Of a stretch of DNA of 64,000 nucleotides, positions 28,772 through 38,308 are shown in pieces. The first letter of the stretch is position 1. Every line of letters begins with the position of its first letter. The DNA lies in contig NZ_VCHQ01000008.1 in NCBI RefSeq assembly GCF_005860775.1, positions 124,001 through 188,000 on the forward strand, written 5' to 3'. The DNA is from Klebsiella indica (GTDB lineage: Bacteria; Pseudomonadota; Gammaproteobacteria; Enterobacterales; Enterobacteriaceae). The notes below the pieces were generated by a model. It was not told the origin of the DNA. It saw only the letters and a list, made by a program, of their open reading frames with translations, and searched no databases. The position numbers were made by a program, and so were the translations under genes.

Positions 28772-30013
28772 TCAGATAGCGGAAGTTTGCGGCACCAGCG
28801 GATCGGAAGATGACTTACCGGACCGTAATAAAAAGATGGAGATAAAGGTGGTACAGAACACCAGCAGTCCCATAATCAAGTAGGAGTGGGCAAAACCGTA
28901 TTTTTCATAGCTATAGCCCGCCAGGGGCGACAACACCGTGGCGATAACCGAGCTGGTGCAGGCAAAGCCCACCAGATACAGGGTAGATGAGAGGCGTTTA
29001 TCAAAATTTAAACTGTTGTATTTAAAGATAGAAACCAGCAGCACCGGCAGTTCGACCGCATGCAGCAGTTTGCTAATCGAGATAAGCAGCGGCCCTTCCA
29101 CCAGCCCGGAAGCCACCATACGCATCGCCATCACCATCCCGGCAAAGATCAGGCCGTTTTTCGCGCCGATACGGTTGACCAGCCACGGCGCACAAAACAT
29201 GCCAGCAGCTTCAAGGAACACCTGGAACGAGTTCAGGTAACCATACATCTCGTTGCCTTCCTGCAAGGTCGGGAACTGAGAAGAGAAGTAGACCGGAAAC
29301 TGCTGGTCGTACACGCCGTAAATGCAGGTGCCAACCACGAAGAAGACCAGCGCCCAAAAGCGCGGCAGGGTCAGCAGACGCAAGGCATCTTCCAGCGTGA
29401 CTTTTCCCCCTGATACCGCTTCCTGCATAGCGTGCGGCGCAGAGGAAACCCGCAAGCGCGCCAGTAAAATAAAGAACACCAGTCCGGAACAACTGGCTAC
29501 CGCGAAATTTAAGTGCGGGTTGATGTTAAACAGTAAACCGGCAAAAAACGTCGCCACCGCCCAGCCCAGCGATCCCCACATTCGTGCCTTGCCAAACTCA
29601 AACTGGCTCTGGCGCGCTACGCGTTCGGTATAAGATTCCAGAACCCCAATGCCACCATTGAAGGTCAGACCGATATAAACCCCACCGAAAATACTGCCCA
29701 GCAATACGTTAATTTTCAGCAGATAACCAAATAGCAAATAGGCCGGGCCAGAGAGGATCAGCAGCACGGTAATATACCAGAGCAGATTTTTGCGCAGACC
29801 AAGCTTGTCCTGTATAAAGCCGTAACAAACCTGGGCAAACAGCGCGGAGACGGAAAGCACCGCATAAATGATGCCGGTGTCCCCCGCTTTCAGCCCCACT
29901 TCCTGATGCAACCAGATAGAGAGCAGCGAGCCTGAAGAAGACCAGGTGACGAAAAAGAAAAACAGTAAGGCACTGAGTAACGGATAGCTCTGAGAGCGAT
30001 GCGCTTTCATCAT
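28772..30013 (-). CDS. cscB: Sucrose:proton symporter CscB (LacY family)
   Basis: Inner membrane sugar-proton symporter of the LacY/CscB family, 413 residues from the chosen start (E. coli CscB 415), with 12 hydrophobic segments. Telling pieces are YGFIQDKLGLRK, FGKARMWGSLGWA, YGYLNSFQVFLEA and NFDKRLSSTLYLVGF. The frame opens at 30043, but that codon sits inside a repressor operator and has no ribosome site, so MMKAHRSQSYPLL was preferred. It probably carries sucrose, since cscA and cscR flank it; a raffinose-type specificity is possible. Confidence 0.88.
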   Translation of the reverse strand: MMKAHRSQSYPLLSALLFFFFVTWSSSGSLLSIWLHQEVGLKAGDTGIIYAVLSVSALFAQVCYGFIQDKLGLRKNLLWYITVLLILSGPAYLLFGYLLKINVLLGSIFGGVYIGLTFNGGIGVLESYTERVARQSQFEFGKARMWGSLGWAVATFFAGLLFNINPHLNFAVASCSGLVFFILLARLRVSSAPHAMQEAVSGGKVTLEDALRLLTLPRFWALVFFVVGTCIYGVYDQQFPVYFSSQFPTLQEGNEMYGYLNSFQVFLEAAGMFCAPWLVNRIGAKNGLIFAGMVMAMRMVASGLVEGPLLISISKLLHAVELPVLLVSIFKYNSLNFDKRLSSTLYLVGFACTSSVIATVLSPLAGYSYEKYGFAHSYLIMGLLVFCTTFISIFLLRSGKSSSDPLVPQTSAI

Positions 30014-30043
30014 AACATTCTCATGTTGGGGTAATGCCGACAT

Positions 30044-30119
30044 GGTAACGTTAACAAAAAAAGAAACTCATGCCGTTTTGCTGATATTTATGATGTTAAT
30101 CACAAAAGTTAACGTTAAC
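30044..30119. promoter_or_regulatory. csc control region: two CscR-type operators flanking a CRP site
   Basis: GTTAACGTTAAC at 30108-30119 is a perfect palindrome with the central CG typical of LacI-family operators. GGTAACGTTAAC at 30044-30055 is a one-mismatch copy. Their centres are 64 bp apart, about six helical turns. Between them, 30087-30106 holds a CRP-like site (TATGA, 6 bp, TCACA). This suits CscR repression by looping plus CRP activation of cscB-cscA. Confidence 0.72.
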
Positions 30120-30257
30120 ATAACAGGAATGAGATCACGATCAAATATTCCTCATCCACGCGTACGCCATGTGTGGGATAGAATGTCGTATGATCCTTTT
30201 ACATCAGCAACTTAGTTGTATAACCCGTTGTCGGACGGCAATGGTGGAGCACTCAAT

Positions 30258-31253
30258 ATGGCATCTCTGAAAGATGTGGCAAGGCTGGCGAATGTATCGC
30301 TGATGACGGTGTCGCGGGCGCTGAATAGCCCGGAAAAACTGAAGCCGGAGACCCTGTCCCGCGTCCAGGCCGCTATCGAACAGACTAATTACGTTCCCGA
30401 TCTGTCGGCGAAAAAAATCCGCGGCGCGCACGCCACGCCAAACACCATTGGGGTGCTGGCGCTGGATACCGTCACCACACCATTCTCGGTGGAAATTACC
30501 CTGTCCATCGAAGAAACCGCGCGGGCACACGGCTGGAATAGCTTCGTGGTGAACATGTTTTCCGACGATAGCCCGGAAACCATTGTCGATCTGCTGCTCT
30601 CCCATCGTCCGGACGGCATTATCTACACCACCATGGGCCTGCGCCAGGTGCCGCTCCCTGCCAAGCTGTTGACCCTCCCCTGCGTGCTCGCCAACTGCGA
30701 AAGTCTGCGCGATCCGGTTGCCAGCTATATCCCGGATGATGAGCAAGGTCAGTATACGGCGGTACAGGCGCTGTTAGCCGCGGGCTATCGTCGCCCGCTG
30801 TGCCTGCATCTACCGGCCAATCATCTGGCTACCGTCCGCCGCCGTCAGGGGCTGGAACGCGCCTGTCTGGAAGCGGGTATCGATCTAGGCACACTCGATC
30901 ATTGCTATATGGCGTACGGCGATGAGCACTATCGCGATATCCCTGCCATGCTGCTGGCACATATTCACCAGCAAGCGCCGTCATTCGATTCGGTCATTTG
31001 TGGCAATGACCGAATCGCCTTTATGGTCTATCAAACGCTGCTGGCCCAGGGGCTGCGCATTCCGCAGGATGTGGCGGTGGTGGGCTACGACAATATGGTG
31101 GGGATCGGCGATCTGTTTTTACCGCCGCTTTCGACAGTACAGTTACCACACTATGACATCGGGCGCCTGAGCGCCCTGCATATTATTAACGGCGACAGTC
31201 ACCGGCAGACGGTGCGGGTTGCCAGCCCATGGTTACCGCGTGAGTCATTGTAA
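30258..31253 (+). CDS. cscR: Sucrose operon repressor CscR
   Basis: LacI-family repressor of 331 residues, the E. coli CscR length, starting at MASLKDVARLANVSLMTVSR. A GGAG site lies 8 bases upstream; the frame opens 14 codons earlier without one. The DNA-binding helix is followed by a hinge (DLSAKKIRG) and a sugar-binding domain. It is divergent from cscBA and probably represses both through the two palindromes. Its stop is one base from the stop of the convergent araE. Confidence 0.93.
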   Translation: MASLKDVARLANVSLMTVSRALNSPEKLKPETLSRVQAAIEQTNYVPDLSAKKIRGAHATPNTIGVLALDTVTTPFSVEITLSIEETARAHGWNSFVVNMFSDDSPETIVDLLLSHRPDGIIYTTMGLRQVPLPAKLLTLPCVLANCESLRDPVASYIPDDEQGQYTAVQALLAAGYRRPLCLHLPANHLATVRRRQGLERACLEAGIDLGTLDHCYMAYGDEHYRDIPAMLLAHIHQQAPSFDSVICGNDRIAFMVYQTLLAQGLRIPQDVAVVGYDNMVGIGDLFLPPLSTVQLPHYDIGRLSALHIINGDSHRQTVRVASPWLPRESL

Positions 31254-31254
31254 T

Positions 31255-32673
31255 TTAATTACCAATATTGCGCAGTTTCTCACCGGACATCAGCTGGCGT
31301 TCAATATGCTCCAGCGTGACATTTTTGGTCTCCGGGATCAGCCAGAATGTCACGCCGATAAACGCAACGTTTAGCACGGTATAGAGCCAGAAGGTTCCTG
31401 CCGCGCCAATGGTATCCAGTAAAGTCAGGAAGGTTGCGCCGATAATCATATTCGACACCCAGTTAGTGGTGGTTGAGCAGGTAATACCGAAGTCGCGGCA
31501 TTTCAGCGGTTGAATTTCCGAACACAAAATCCACACGACCGGCGCGGCACTCATCGCATAGCCTGCAATACACATCATTGTCATCCCGACCGAGAGCCAG
31601 GAGAGGCCGCTGGAAGCGGTGCCATTATCAAACTGCATCAGGCAGTAACCCAGCACCAGCGTACCGATAGCCATGACGCTAAAACCAATTTTTAGCGCTG
31701 GCTTACGCCCGGCTTTATCAACGGTAAAGACGGCAATAAAAGTGGCGAACATAAACGTCAGACCGACCACAAGGGTCGCCACCATCTGCTGCTGAGTGGT
31801 GGTAAAACCAGCCATTTTAAAGATACGCGGCGCGTAATACATGATGATGTTCATACCGGTAAATTGCTGCATCGCCTGCAACAACATGCCGAGAAATACC
31901 GCACGGCGTACGTTGCGGTTGACCTTAAATAGCGCCCAGCCGCTCTGCTTCAGCTTCAGGCTTTCGCGGATTTCATTCAGCTCGTCACGGGCTTTATCTG
32001 AAGTATCACGCAGCATCCGCAGCACCTCTTCCGCTTCGATATGGCGTCCTTTTTCCGCCAGCCAGCGGGGGCTGTCAGGCAGAAAGATCACCAGAATAAT
32101 CAGCACAATGGCGGGTAATGCCAGCACGCCAAGCATCGCCCGCCAGTTACCGCTGTAGCTAAATGCGGTATCGGAGAGAAACGCCATCACGATCCCCAAC
32201 GTCACCATCAATTGATACATACTGATCATCTTGCCGCGCACATGTTCACTCGCCATCTCAGAGAGATACAGCGGCGCGGTATAAGAAGCGATCCCCACGG
32301 CAATCCCGAGAATAACCCTTGCTATCAGCAGCATTTCAATGCTGGTCGCAAAAGCAGAGCCCACGGAACCGGCGACAAACAGCACTGCGCCCGCCATCAG
32401 ACTGTATTTGCGTCCCAGTCGAAAAGAGAGCCAGCAGTTAAATAATGCGCCAATCGCGGCTCCCAGCATCATGCTGCTCACGACCCACTCCTGCAGGCGA
32501 CTGGATAATACAAAATGTTCGGTAATAAAGGGCAAGGCGCCGGCAATCACCCCGATGTCGAGACCAAACAGCAATCCTGCCACCGCGGCGGCAATTGAGA
32601 CAAACTGATTCATGCGCCGGGTATCGCGCTGCGTACCCGGGATGGATGTAGAGTCGTGACTAATTGAAATCAT
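31255..32673 (-). CDS. araE: Arabinose:proton symporter AraE
   Basis: Low-affinity arabinose-H+ symporter, a 12-helix sugar porter of the MFS family, 472 residues as in E. coli. Motifs include [55 protein letters not shown] and the C-terminal [12 protein letters not shown]. An AraC half-site lies 83 bp upstream of its start. Gene position (ygeA side to kduD side) is the E. coli one, with the tog and csc blocks inserted between. Confidence 0.96.
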   Translation of the reverse strand: MISISHDSTSIPGTQRDTRRMNQFVSIAAAVAGLLFGLDIGVIAGALPFITEHFVLSSRLQEWVVSSMMLGAAIGALFNCWLSFRLGRKYSLMAGAVLFVAGSVGSAFATSIEMLLIARVILGIAVGIASYTAPLYLSEMASEHVRGKMISMYQLMVTLGIVMAFLSDTAFSYSGNWRAMLGVLALPAIVLIILVIFLPDSPRWLAEKGRHIEAEEVLRMLRDTSDKARDELNEIRESLKLKQSGWALFKVNRNVRRAVFLGMLLQAMQQFTGMNIIMYYAPRIFKMAGFTTTQQQMVATLVVGLTFMFATFIAVFTVDKAGRKPALKIGFSVMAIGTLVLGYCLMQFDNGTASSGLSWLSVGMTMMCIAGYAMSAAPVVWILCSEIQPLKCRDFGITCSTTTNWVSNMIIGATFLTLLDTIGAAGTFWLYTVLNVAFIGVTFWLIPETKNVTLEHIERQLMSGEKLRNIGN

Positions 32674-32734
32674 TTTTTTCCTGCCAGACGAAGTAAGACA
32701 TAGGGTGAAAGTACGAGATCGGTGAACTCAAGTG

Positions 32735-32772
32735 TCAGGCCGGACAAGCCAAAAATATGGATTAATTAGCTA
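32735..32772 (-). promoter_or_regulatory. AraC binding region of the araE promoter
   Basis: On the minus strand, 32772-32756 reads TAGCTAATTAATCCATA. This matches the araI1/araE I1 pattern TAGC(N7)TCCATA. It is followed by TTTTTGGCTTGTCC, in the place of the second half-site. AraC with arabinose is expected to activate araE from here. TATGGA also appears at 32885 and 32908, further upstream, and may be part of a distal site. Confidence 0.68.
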
Positions 32773-33198
32773 TTGAGGATCGTTTTGTGATGGACATTCA
32801 ACTTTGGAGCAAACAGAAAATGATCATTCTCATATCTACACTTCCTGTAATATATAGAGTTATCCATGAAATATAAAAAAACAATATGGATTATTTCCAT
32901 TTCATGATATGGACAATTATTGTTATAGCATGAGAAAGCTACTGGCGTGGCAATACCGATTCAGGTTTGCCATACGTTATCTGGAGAAGGCTGCGAGGAT
33001 CTTTATCGCCATCCCTGGAGAGATATTGAACGGGACGGTAGAACCGTCACTCCGCGGGAAGAGACCGCGTCCTGCGAAGGAGAAATGAGAAGCGCATAAA
33101 CAGAGGTAAGGCCACGCAAAACAGCCAGTCAGTTGCTGAACTGACTGGCATGACTGCCGAAACGGTTTTTTGTTATGACAGCCAAACGAGGTGAAAAA
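32773..33198. other. Intergenic region between araE and kduD
   Basis: No gene is supported. The left part is the upstream araE control region, including two TATGGA motifs. The right part (about 32950-33110) has a 51-codon open stretch beginning with GTG that I do not recognise and have not called. Confidence 0.4.
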
Positions 33199-33960
33199 TT
33201 AGCGTGCCAGCCAGCCGCCATCCACCGCAACGGTGTAGCCATTGATATAATCCGAGGCGCTGGAAGCCAGAAATACCACCGGCCCCATCAGGTCGCTCGG
33301 CAGTCCCCAACGGCCTGCCGGGATACGATCGAGGATCTCACTGCTACGTTGTTCATCCGCGCGCAGCTGCTGAGTATTATTCGTCGCCATATAGCCCGGC
33401 GCGAGCGCATTCACATTGATACCGTGTTTCGCCCACTCGTTCGCCAGCAACCGGGTCACGCCCATTACCGCACTTTTAGACGCCGTATAAGACGGTACGC
33501 GGATCCCGCCCTGGAAGGAGAGCATTGAAGCGATGTTGATAATCTTGCCGCCGGTCCCCTGGGCAATAAAGTGTTTCGCCGCCGCCTGAGACATAAAGAA
33601 TACGCTCTTAATGTTCAGATTCATCACGTCATCCCAGTCTTTCTCACTGAATTCAATCGCATCCTCACGACGGATCAGACCAGCGTTGTTCACCAGAATA
33701 TCAATATGACCGAATTCAGCCACCGCGCGTTCCAGCAGTTGCGGAATACCGTCAATCTGACGCAGATCGGCGGTCAGGCTGAGAAAGCGACGCCCCAACG
33801 CGGTTACGCGTTCAATGGTTTCCGTCGGTTCAACAATATTAATCCCTACGATGTCACAACCTGCTTCCGCCAGACCGAGCGCCATGCCCTGACCCAAACC
33901 CGTATCACAGCCGCTGACAACGGCCACTTTACCCTGCAGGGAGAATGTATCGAGAATCAT
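33199..33960 (-). CDS. kduD: 2-deoxy-D-gluconate / 2-keto-3-deoxygluconate oxidoreductase KduD
   Basis: Short-chain dehydrogenase of 253 residues, as in E. coli, that reduces 2,5-diketo-3-deoxygluconate to 2-keto-3-deoxygluconate in galacturonate breakdown. The Rossmann motif is GCDTGLGQGMA and the catalytic set is Ser145, Tyr158 and Lys162 (SYTASKS). A KdgR box lies about 185 bp upstream, in the gap shared with the divergent second ogl gene. kduI, usually next to kduD, is not here. Confidence 0.95.
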   Translation of the reverse strand: MILDTFSLQGKVAVVSGCDTGLGQGMALGLAEAGCDIVGINIVEPTETIERVTALGRRFLSLTADLRQIDGIPQLLERAVAEFGHIDILVNNAGLIRREDAIEFSEKDWDDVMNLNIKSVFFMSQAAAKHFIAQGTGGKIINIASMLSFQGGIRVPSYTASKSAVMGVTRLLANEWAKHGINVNALAPGYMATNNTQQLRADEQRSSEILDRIPAGRWGLPSDLMGPVVFLASSASDYINGYTVAVDGGWLAR

Positions 33961-34144
33961 ACTTGGTTCCTTTCATCTTTCAGTGCCTGTAGGCACAGGC
34001 GAGGTTCTATTCGTCCGGCCCGCTTGCTTGCGCAGACCCATATGGTTTACAGAACTCTCAGGGGTTTCCCATATAAAAAATAAAACAGAGTTCCGTTTTT
34101 AGGTTTATCCATCTTATCCTTGCCTAAAGCCATTTTCAATTATT

Positions 34145-34163
34145 ATTAAAACATTGTTTCAAT
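34145..34163 (-). promoter_or_regulatory. KdgR box for kduD
   Basis: ATTAAAACATTGTTTCAAT is a close match to the KdgR operator and shares its core (AAACATTGTTT) with the ogl box 250 bp away. It lies upstream of kduD. Confidence 0.68.
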
Positions 34164-34396
34164 TTTAATGTGTGTCAATATTGAAAATGCCGAACAGATC
34201 ACGAAGTGTATGACGACCAGCGCTGATTTTTTATTTTTACTCCATAAAATACATATGGTTAACATCTCATTAAAATGGTTGAGCTCCTTCAGAAACGACA
34301 GTAATGCGGCGACTGGCCAGGTATCAGATGGTGCAATGGCGAAAAAGTGCGATCCAGAGCAAGGTATTGTTGCTAATTGAGCACGTCATCACAAAT

Positions 34397-34415
34397 AATG
34401 AAACATTGTTTTGAT
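34397..34415 (+). promoter_or_regulatory. KdgR box for the second ogl gene
   Basis: AATGAAACATTGTTTTGAT is the best KdgR operator match in the window. It lies 86 bp before the ogl start at 34501. Confidence 0.72.
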
Positions 34416-34500
34416 AAATTAACACCCATCTTTTAAATAGAATCGTGCTGACCGGTCTCTAATGACCTGGCGACATATCAGGAAGGAAAAGGAGTACATC

Positions 34501-35676
34501 ATGGCTAAAGGCATGCGGGTAAAATTGAATTACGACGTCAGCCGCGATCCGGACACCGGCGCAGAAATCACCCGCTTAACCCCACCCGACGTTACCTGTC
34601 ATCGTAACTATTTCTATCAGAAATGTTTTTTTAATGATGGCAGCCATTTACTGTTTGCCGGCGAATTCGATGGTAACTGGAACTACTACCTGTTGGACCT
34701 GGCGAAAGCCGAGGCAGTACAGTTGACCGAAGGCGCTGGCGATAATACGTTTGGCGGTTTCCTTTCCCCGGATGATAAATCCCTCTATTACGTAAAAAAC
34801 GACCGCACGTTGCTGGAAGTTAACCTCACCACCCTGCAGGAACGCGAAGTTTATCGTGTTGCCGACGACTGGGTGGGCTATGGAACCTGGGTTGCGAACA
34901 GCGATTGCACGAAACTGGTTGGCATCGAGATCGCCAGAAGCGACTGGACGCCGCTCAACGACTGGCAGATCTTCCACGATTTCTTCCATAAAGGTCCTCA
35001 TTGCCGTCTGCTGCGCGTCGACCTGCAAACCGGCGAAAGCAGTGTGATCCACGAAGAGAAAAAATGGCTGGGCCACCCGATTTATCGGCCTTTCGATGAC
35101 AACACCGTCGCCTTCTGCCATGAAGGCCCACACGATCTGGTCGATGCAAGAATGTGGATGGTGAACGAAGACGGCAGCAACGTGCGTAAAGTCAAAGAAC
35201 ATGCAGAAGGTGAAAGCTGCACCCACGAATTCTGGGTACCGAATGGCTCCGCGCTGGTCTATGTCTCTTATCTGAAGGGCCAGCAGGGCCGGACGATTTA
35301 TCGCTTCAACCCGGATACCGGGGTCAATGAAGCGGTCATGCAGATGCCCGCCTGTTCGCATCTGATGAGTAATTTTGACGGCACAATGCTGGTGGGCGAT
35401 GGTTCCGGCACCCCTGTGGACGTGAAAGACACCAGCGGCTACACCATTGATAATGACCCGTATCTGTACGCTTTTGATGTCGCGAAACAAGCTTATTTCC
35501 GCGTCGCGCGTCACGATACCTCCTGGGCCACGGTGGCCAATAGCCGCCAGGTTACCCACCCGCACCCGTCCTTTACGCCGGACGATAGCGCCATTTTGTT
35601 CAGTTCCGATAAAGACGGTAAACCTGCCGTTTATATCGCGAAGTTGCCGTTGCATCCTGAGATGCTGAAGGCATAG
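34501..35676 (+). CDS. ogl: Oligogalacturonate lyase (copy 2)
   Basis: Second PL22 oligogalacturonate lyase, 391 residues, closer to the Dickeya Ogl (388 residues) than copy 1. Start at MAKGMRVKLNYD with AAAAGGAG upstream. Beta-propeller active-site segments are all present: TCHRNYFYQKCF, HPIYRPFDD, FCHEGPHD, THEFWVPNG and THPHPSFTPD. It is a single-gene unit with its own KdgR box and terminator, divergent from kduD. Compared with copy 1 it has about 16 more residues, mostly toward the C-terminal blades. Confidence 0.94.
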   Translation: MAKGMRVKLNYDVSRDPDTGAEITRLTPPDVTCHRNYFYQKCFFNDGSHLLFAGEFDGNWNYYLLDLAKAEAVQLTEGAGDNTFGGFLSPDDKSLYYVKNDRTLLEVNLTTLQEREVYRVADDWVGYGTWVANSDCTKLVGIEIARSDWTPLNDWQIFHDFFHKGPHCRLLRVDLQTGESSVIHEEKKWLGHPIYRPFDDNTVAFCHEGPHDLVDARMWMVNEDGSNVRKVKEHAEGESCTHEFWVPNGSALVYVSYLKGQQGRTIYRFNPDTGVNEAVMQMPACSHLMSNFDGTMLVGDGSGTPVDVKDTSGYTIDNDPYLYAFDVAKQAYFRVARHDTSWATVANSRQVTHPHPSFTPDDSAILFSSDKDGKPAVYIAKLPLHPEMLKA

Positions 35677-35717
35677 CGTTTGTCACTGTTTGAGTGAATG
35701 TTTCTGTAACTGGCCTT

Positions 35718-35742
35718 GCCCTCCCTCGCGGAGGGCTTTTTT
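35718..35742 (+). terminator. Intrinsic terminator after the second ogl gene
   Basis: GCCCTCC/GGAGGGC stem of 7 bp, loop CTCGC, then six T. It lies 41 bp after the ogl stop. Confidence 0.85.
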
Positions 35743-36080
35743 CTGGCGCGTGATCCGCCCTTTCTGGCGACGCAATTCACATCGTGAATCGTCGCAATCC
35801 GTCGGAAAACACAAACAGAAAACCCCGGCTAACGGCTCTAATGCTGGTCAGTTAAGGGCTGTCAGTTGCATTTATGGCTGGCTGAGCGGTTCTGTCAATC
35901 GGTGGTTTAAACGAAAATCTGATTCGCTTACTGAGCTGATACGGGCTGAATGAAATATAAAGGATATAACTTTTTTTATGATTTTCAGCCTCTGAAAAGC
36001 CACTGACGAATAACGGACTCACCGCATGGGGGTTGGGCGCATCAAGGAAACCTGGCGAGAACGCAGGCGCGCATCCAGGA

Positions 36081-36252
36081 CTGGCCGCCAGGACGGCGGC
36101 CAGAGGGCGGGTCGAGACAGGACGTCGAGTCCCGCCCGGTCCGCCAGATGAAGCCGGAGTGGAGCGGACCGCGGAGCGGCAGGTTTTCAGCGCCATGCCG
36201 GGGGTGCAGGGGGACGGGCGAAACGTCCCCCTGCCCGTTCACACGCTGTGAA
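36081..36252. other. Cluster of five strong hairpins, function unknown
   Basis: Five inverted repeats follow one another: CTGGCCGCC/GGCGGCCAG (36081-36103, 9 bp perfect); GGGCGGG/CCCGCCC (36105-36137, with an inner TCGA pair); CGGTCCGC/GCGGACCG (36137-36171, 8 bp); GCAGGGGGACG/CGTCCCCCTGC (36206-36234, 11 bp perfect); TTCACA/TGTGAA (36238-36252). The surrounding 35743-36742 has no convincing gene. It could be a structured RNA, a single-strand DNA origin or transfer site, or the debris of a mobile element. I do not recognise it. Confidence 0.6.
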
Positions 36253-36742
36253 TATAACGAATATCGCGTATTTATCGTGAACGGAACAGGCCATGGAATC
36301 TGAATGGGTGAAAACGAAAAATACGTCATGCTCGCCAGAACCACCGATAATGCGATTGCCACAGGCAAATAAAACAAAAGACAACACCGATGATTTTCTT
36401 AAGTGAACGGCATTGCGGCTAACGGCTCCGGGGAAAACGATGAGGGCGTTTTTTGTTTTAGAACGAGTAGGCCACCTCCACACGGAAGCGGGTCTGGCGG
36501 TCGAGACCAGGAAAAATTCGGGTACGCCTCCTCGACCGGCCACTCGCCTGATCGGAAAACGCAACGAATTTCCCTGTCGGCGGATATGCTGCCACCCACG
36601 CAATTGCGGGTAAAAGAAACAGGCCCCAGGCCAGAACCCGGCGAAAATAAACAATACGCGACTCCTGACTTTTGGCAAAACCAGCACTCAACCTCCGGGC
36701 CTGGCCCACCGGAAAGCGCCGGAAACGGGCGTCCGGAAAGTT
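36253..36742. other. Gene-poor region before yqeF, possible outer-membrane protein remnant
   Basis: No intact gene is supported. A minus-strand frame (36458-36709) has a signal-peptide-like segment (RRVLAWGLFLLPAIAWVAA). About 45 residues later it ends in QTRFRVEVAYSF, which resembles the C-terminal beta signal of an outer membrane barrel. This could be an internally deleted porin or adhesin gene, but the evidence is only compositional. Confidence 0.25.
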
Positions 36743-37921
36743 CTATTCACGTTCAACCGCCAGCGCAACCCCCTGACCGCCACCAATGCATAGGGTCGCC
36801 AGTCCTTTATGTGAATCGCGTTTGATCATCTCATGAACCAGGGAGACCAGGATACGGCAACCGGAAGCGCCAATTGGATGGCCCAGCGCGATCGCACCAC
36901 CGTTAACGTTCACCCGCCGCTCATCCCATTCCAGCATCTTCCCCACCGAAATCGCCTGAGCGGCAAAGGCTTCATTGGCTTCAATCAGATCGACTTCATC
37001 CAGCTTCCAGCCGGCTCTTTCCAGGCAACGGCGGGTGGCATGTACCGGAGCAATTCCCATCAACGCGGGATCGACGCCAACGCTGGCAAAGGCGCGGATC
37101 CGCGCCAGAACCGGCAGCCCCAGCGCCTGAGCTTTAACTTCACTCATCATCATCACCGCTGCCGCTCCATCATTAATGCCTGAAGCATTACCCGCGGTTA
37201 CCGACCCTTGCCGATCGAAAGCCGGGAGCAAACCCGCTAGCGTTTCTGCACTGGTCTCCGATCGCGGTTGTTCATCGGTATCCACCAGACGTGAAATACC
37301 GTTGTACTCAGTGGCCACGGGCACAATTTCATCGCGAAAACGACCGGAATCAATCGCCCGTCGCGCTTTATGCTGCGAACTGAGCGCCCAGGCATCCTGC
37401 TGTTCGCGGCTGATATCATACTCGCGCGCCAGATTTTCTGCCGTAACGCCTATATGATAATCATTAAATGCATCCCACAGGCCGTCGTGGACCAGGCTGT
37501 CGATAATCTGACCGTTATCCCATTGCGCCCCGTTGCGGCTGTCGGTTAAAACGTGCGGAGCACGGCTCATATTCTCCTGCCCTCCGGCGATCACCACATC
37601 GGCTTCCCCGCACTGAATGGCCTGAGTCGCCAGGTGTAGCGCCTTCAGACCGGAGCCGCACACATCGTTGATGGTAATTGCAGAAACGGTATCAGGCAGT
37701 CCGCCACGGAGCGCCGATTGACGCGCCGGGTTTTGTCCGGTGCCCGCAGTCAGGACCTGACCGAGGATCACCTCATCAACATGCCGGGGATCGACGCCGC
37801 TACGCTCGACTAAGGCTTTCACCACCACGCTGCCCAGTTCCACCGCCGAATGACGCGACAACGTCCCCTGAAAACAGCCGATTGGCGTTCGCAGCGCGCC
37901 GACGATTACGACCTCTTTCAT
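36743..37921 (-). CDS. yqeF: Acetyl-CoA acetyltransferase YqeF (thiolase II)
   Basis: Biosynthetic-type thiolase of 392 residues (E. coli YqeF 393) that condenses two acetyl-CoA to acetoacetyl-CoA or runs in reverse. Catalytic residues are visible: Cys88 in [10 protein letters not shown], His in [14 protein letters not shown] and Cys in CIGGGQGVA. In E. coli it is dispensable and its role is unclear. It is divergent from yqeG across 387 bp. Confidence 0.94.
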   Translation of the reverse strand: MKEVVIVGALRTPIGCFQGTLSRHSAVELGSVVVKALVERSGVDPRHVDEVILGQVLTAGTGQNPARQSALRGGLPDTVSAITINDVCGSGLKALHLATQAIQCGEADVVIAGGQENMSRAPHVLTDSRNGAQWDNGQIIDSLVHDGLWDAFNDYHIGVTAENLAREYDISREQQDAWALSSQHKARRAIDSGRFRDEIVPVATEYNGISRLVDTDEQPRSETSAETLAGLLPAFDRQGSVTAGNASGINDGAAAVMMMSEVKAQALGLPVLARIRAFASVGVDPALMGIAPVHATRRCLERAGWKLDEVDLIEANEAFAAQAISVGKMLEWDERRVNVNGGAIALGHPIGASGCRILVSLVHEMIKRDSHKGLATLCIGGGQGVALAVERE

Positions 37922-38308
37922 CCTCTACCTCTGCGCATAAAAACAGCACTATAGTAGTGAATTGTTATCAATAAGTTTCGCAATTATTTAAAAAAGTGAG
38001 CATGAATCACAAAGATTTTAGCCGATTTTAACGCCCGTAACCCCCGAGAGCGCAGCACAGCCCGCTTCCCCCCCTCTCCCGACAAGGTTTTTTATTCCAC
38101 TCCCCAACAGCAAAAAAGTACGAGGATAACCGACTATATTCAGCGCCATCAGGCTGTAATCCGCGTCAATGATCTTTCGCAGGCGGCCAGAGCGATGACC
38201 GGCGATCCGCCGCCTCACCGCGCCGCCGGAAACTATCGCCACAGCAAATATATAAATGTGATAAATTGCACTCCTTTTTGTTCTTTTTATGGTTGATAAA
38301 GTCGCATA
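37922..38308. other. yqeF-yqeG divergent intergenic region
   Basis: Must contain the promoters of both flanking genes. It is AT-rich near yqeF (37945-38000) and near yqeG (38240-38300). I see no clear operator, repeat or RNA gene in it. Confidence 0.4.

Noticed and set aside
32948-33103. 51-codon frame starting GTG in the araE-kduD gap
   Set aside because: No ribosome site, no recognisable similarity, and too short to call on composition alone.
34648-35655. 335-codon minus-strand frame opposite the second ogl
   Set aside because: Shadow of a well-conserved PL22 gene; no ribosome site and no recognisable domain.
36081-36252. Hairpin cluster as a retron msr-msd
   Set aside because: No reverse transcriptase gene lies nearby in any frame.
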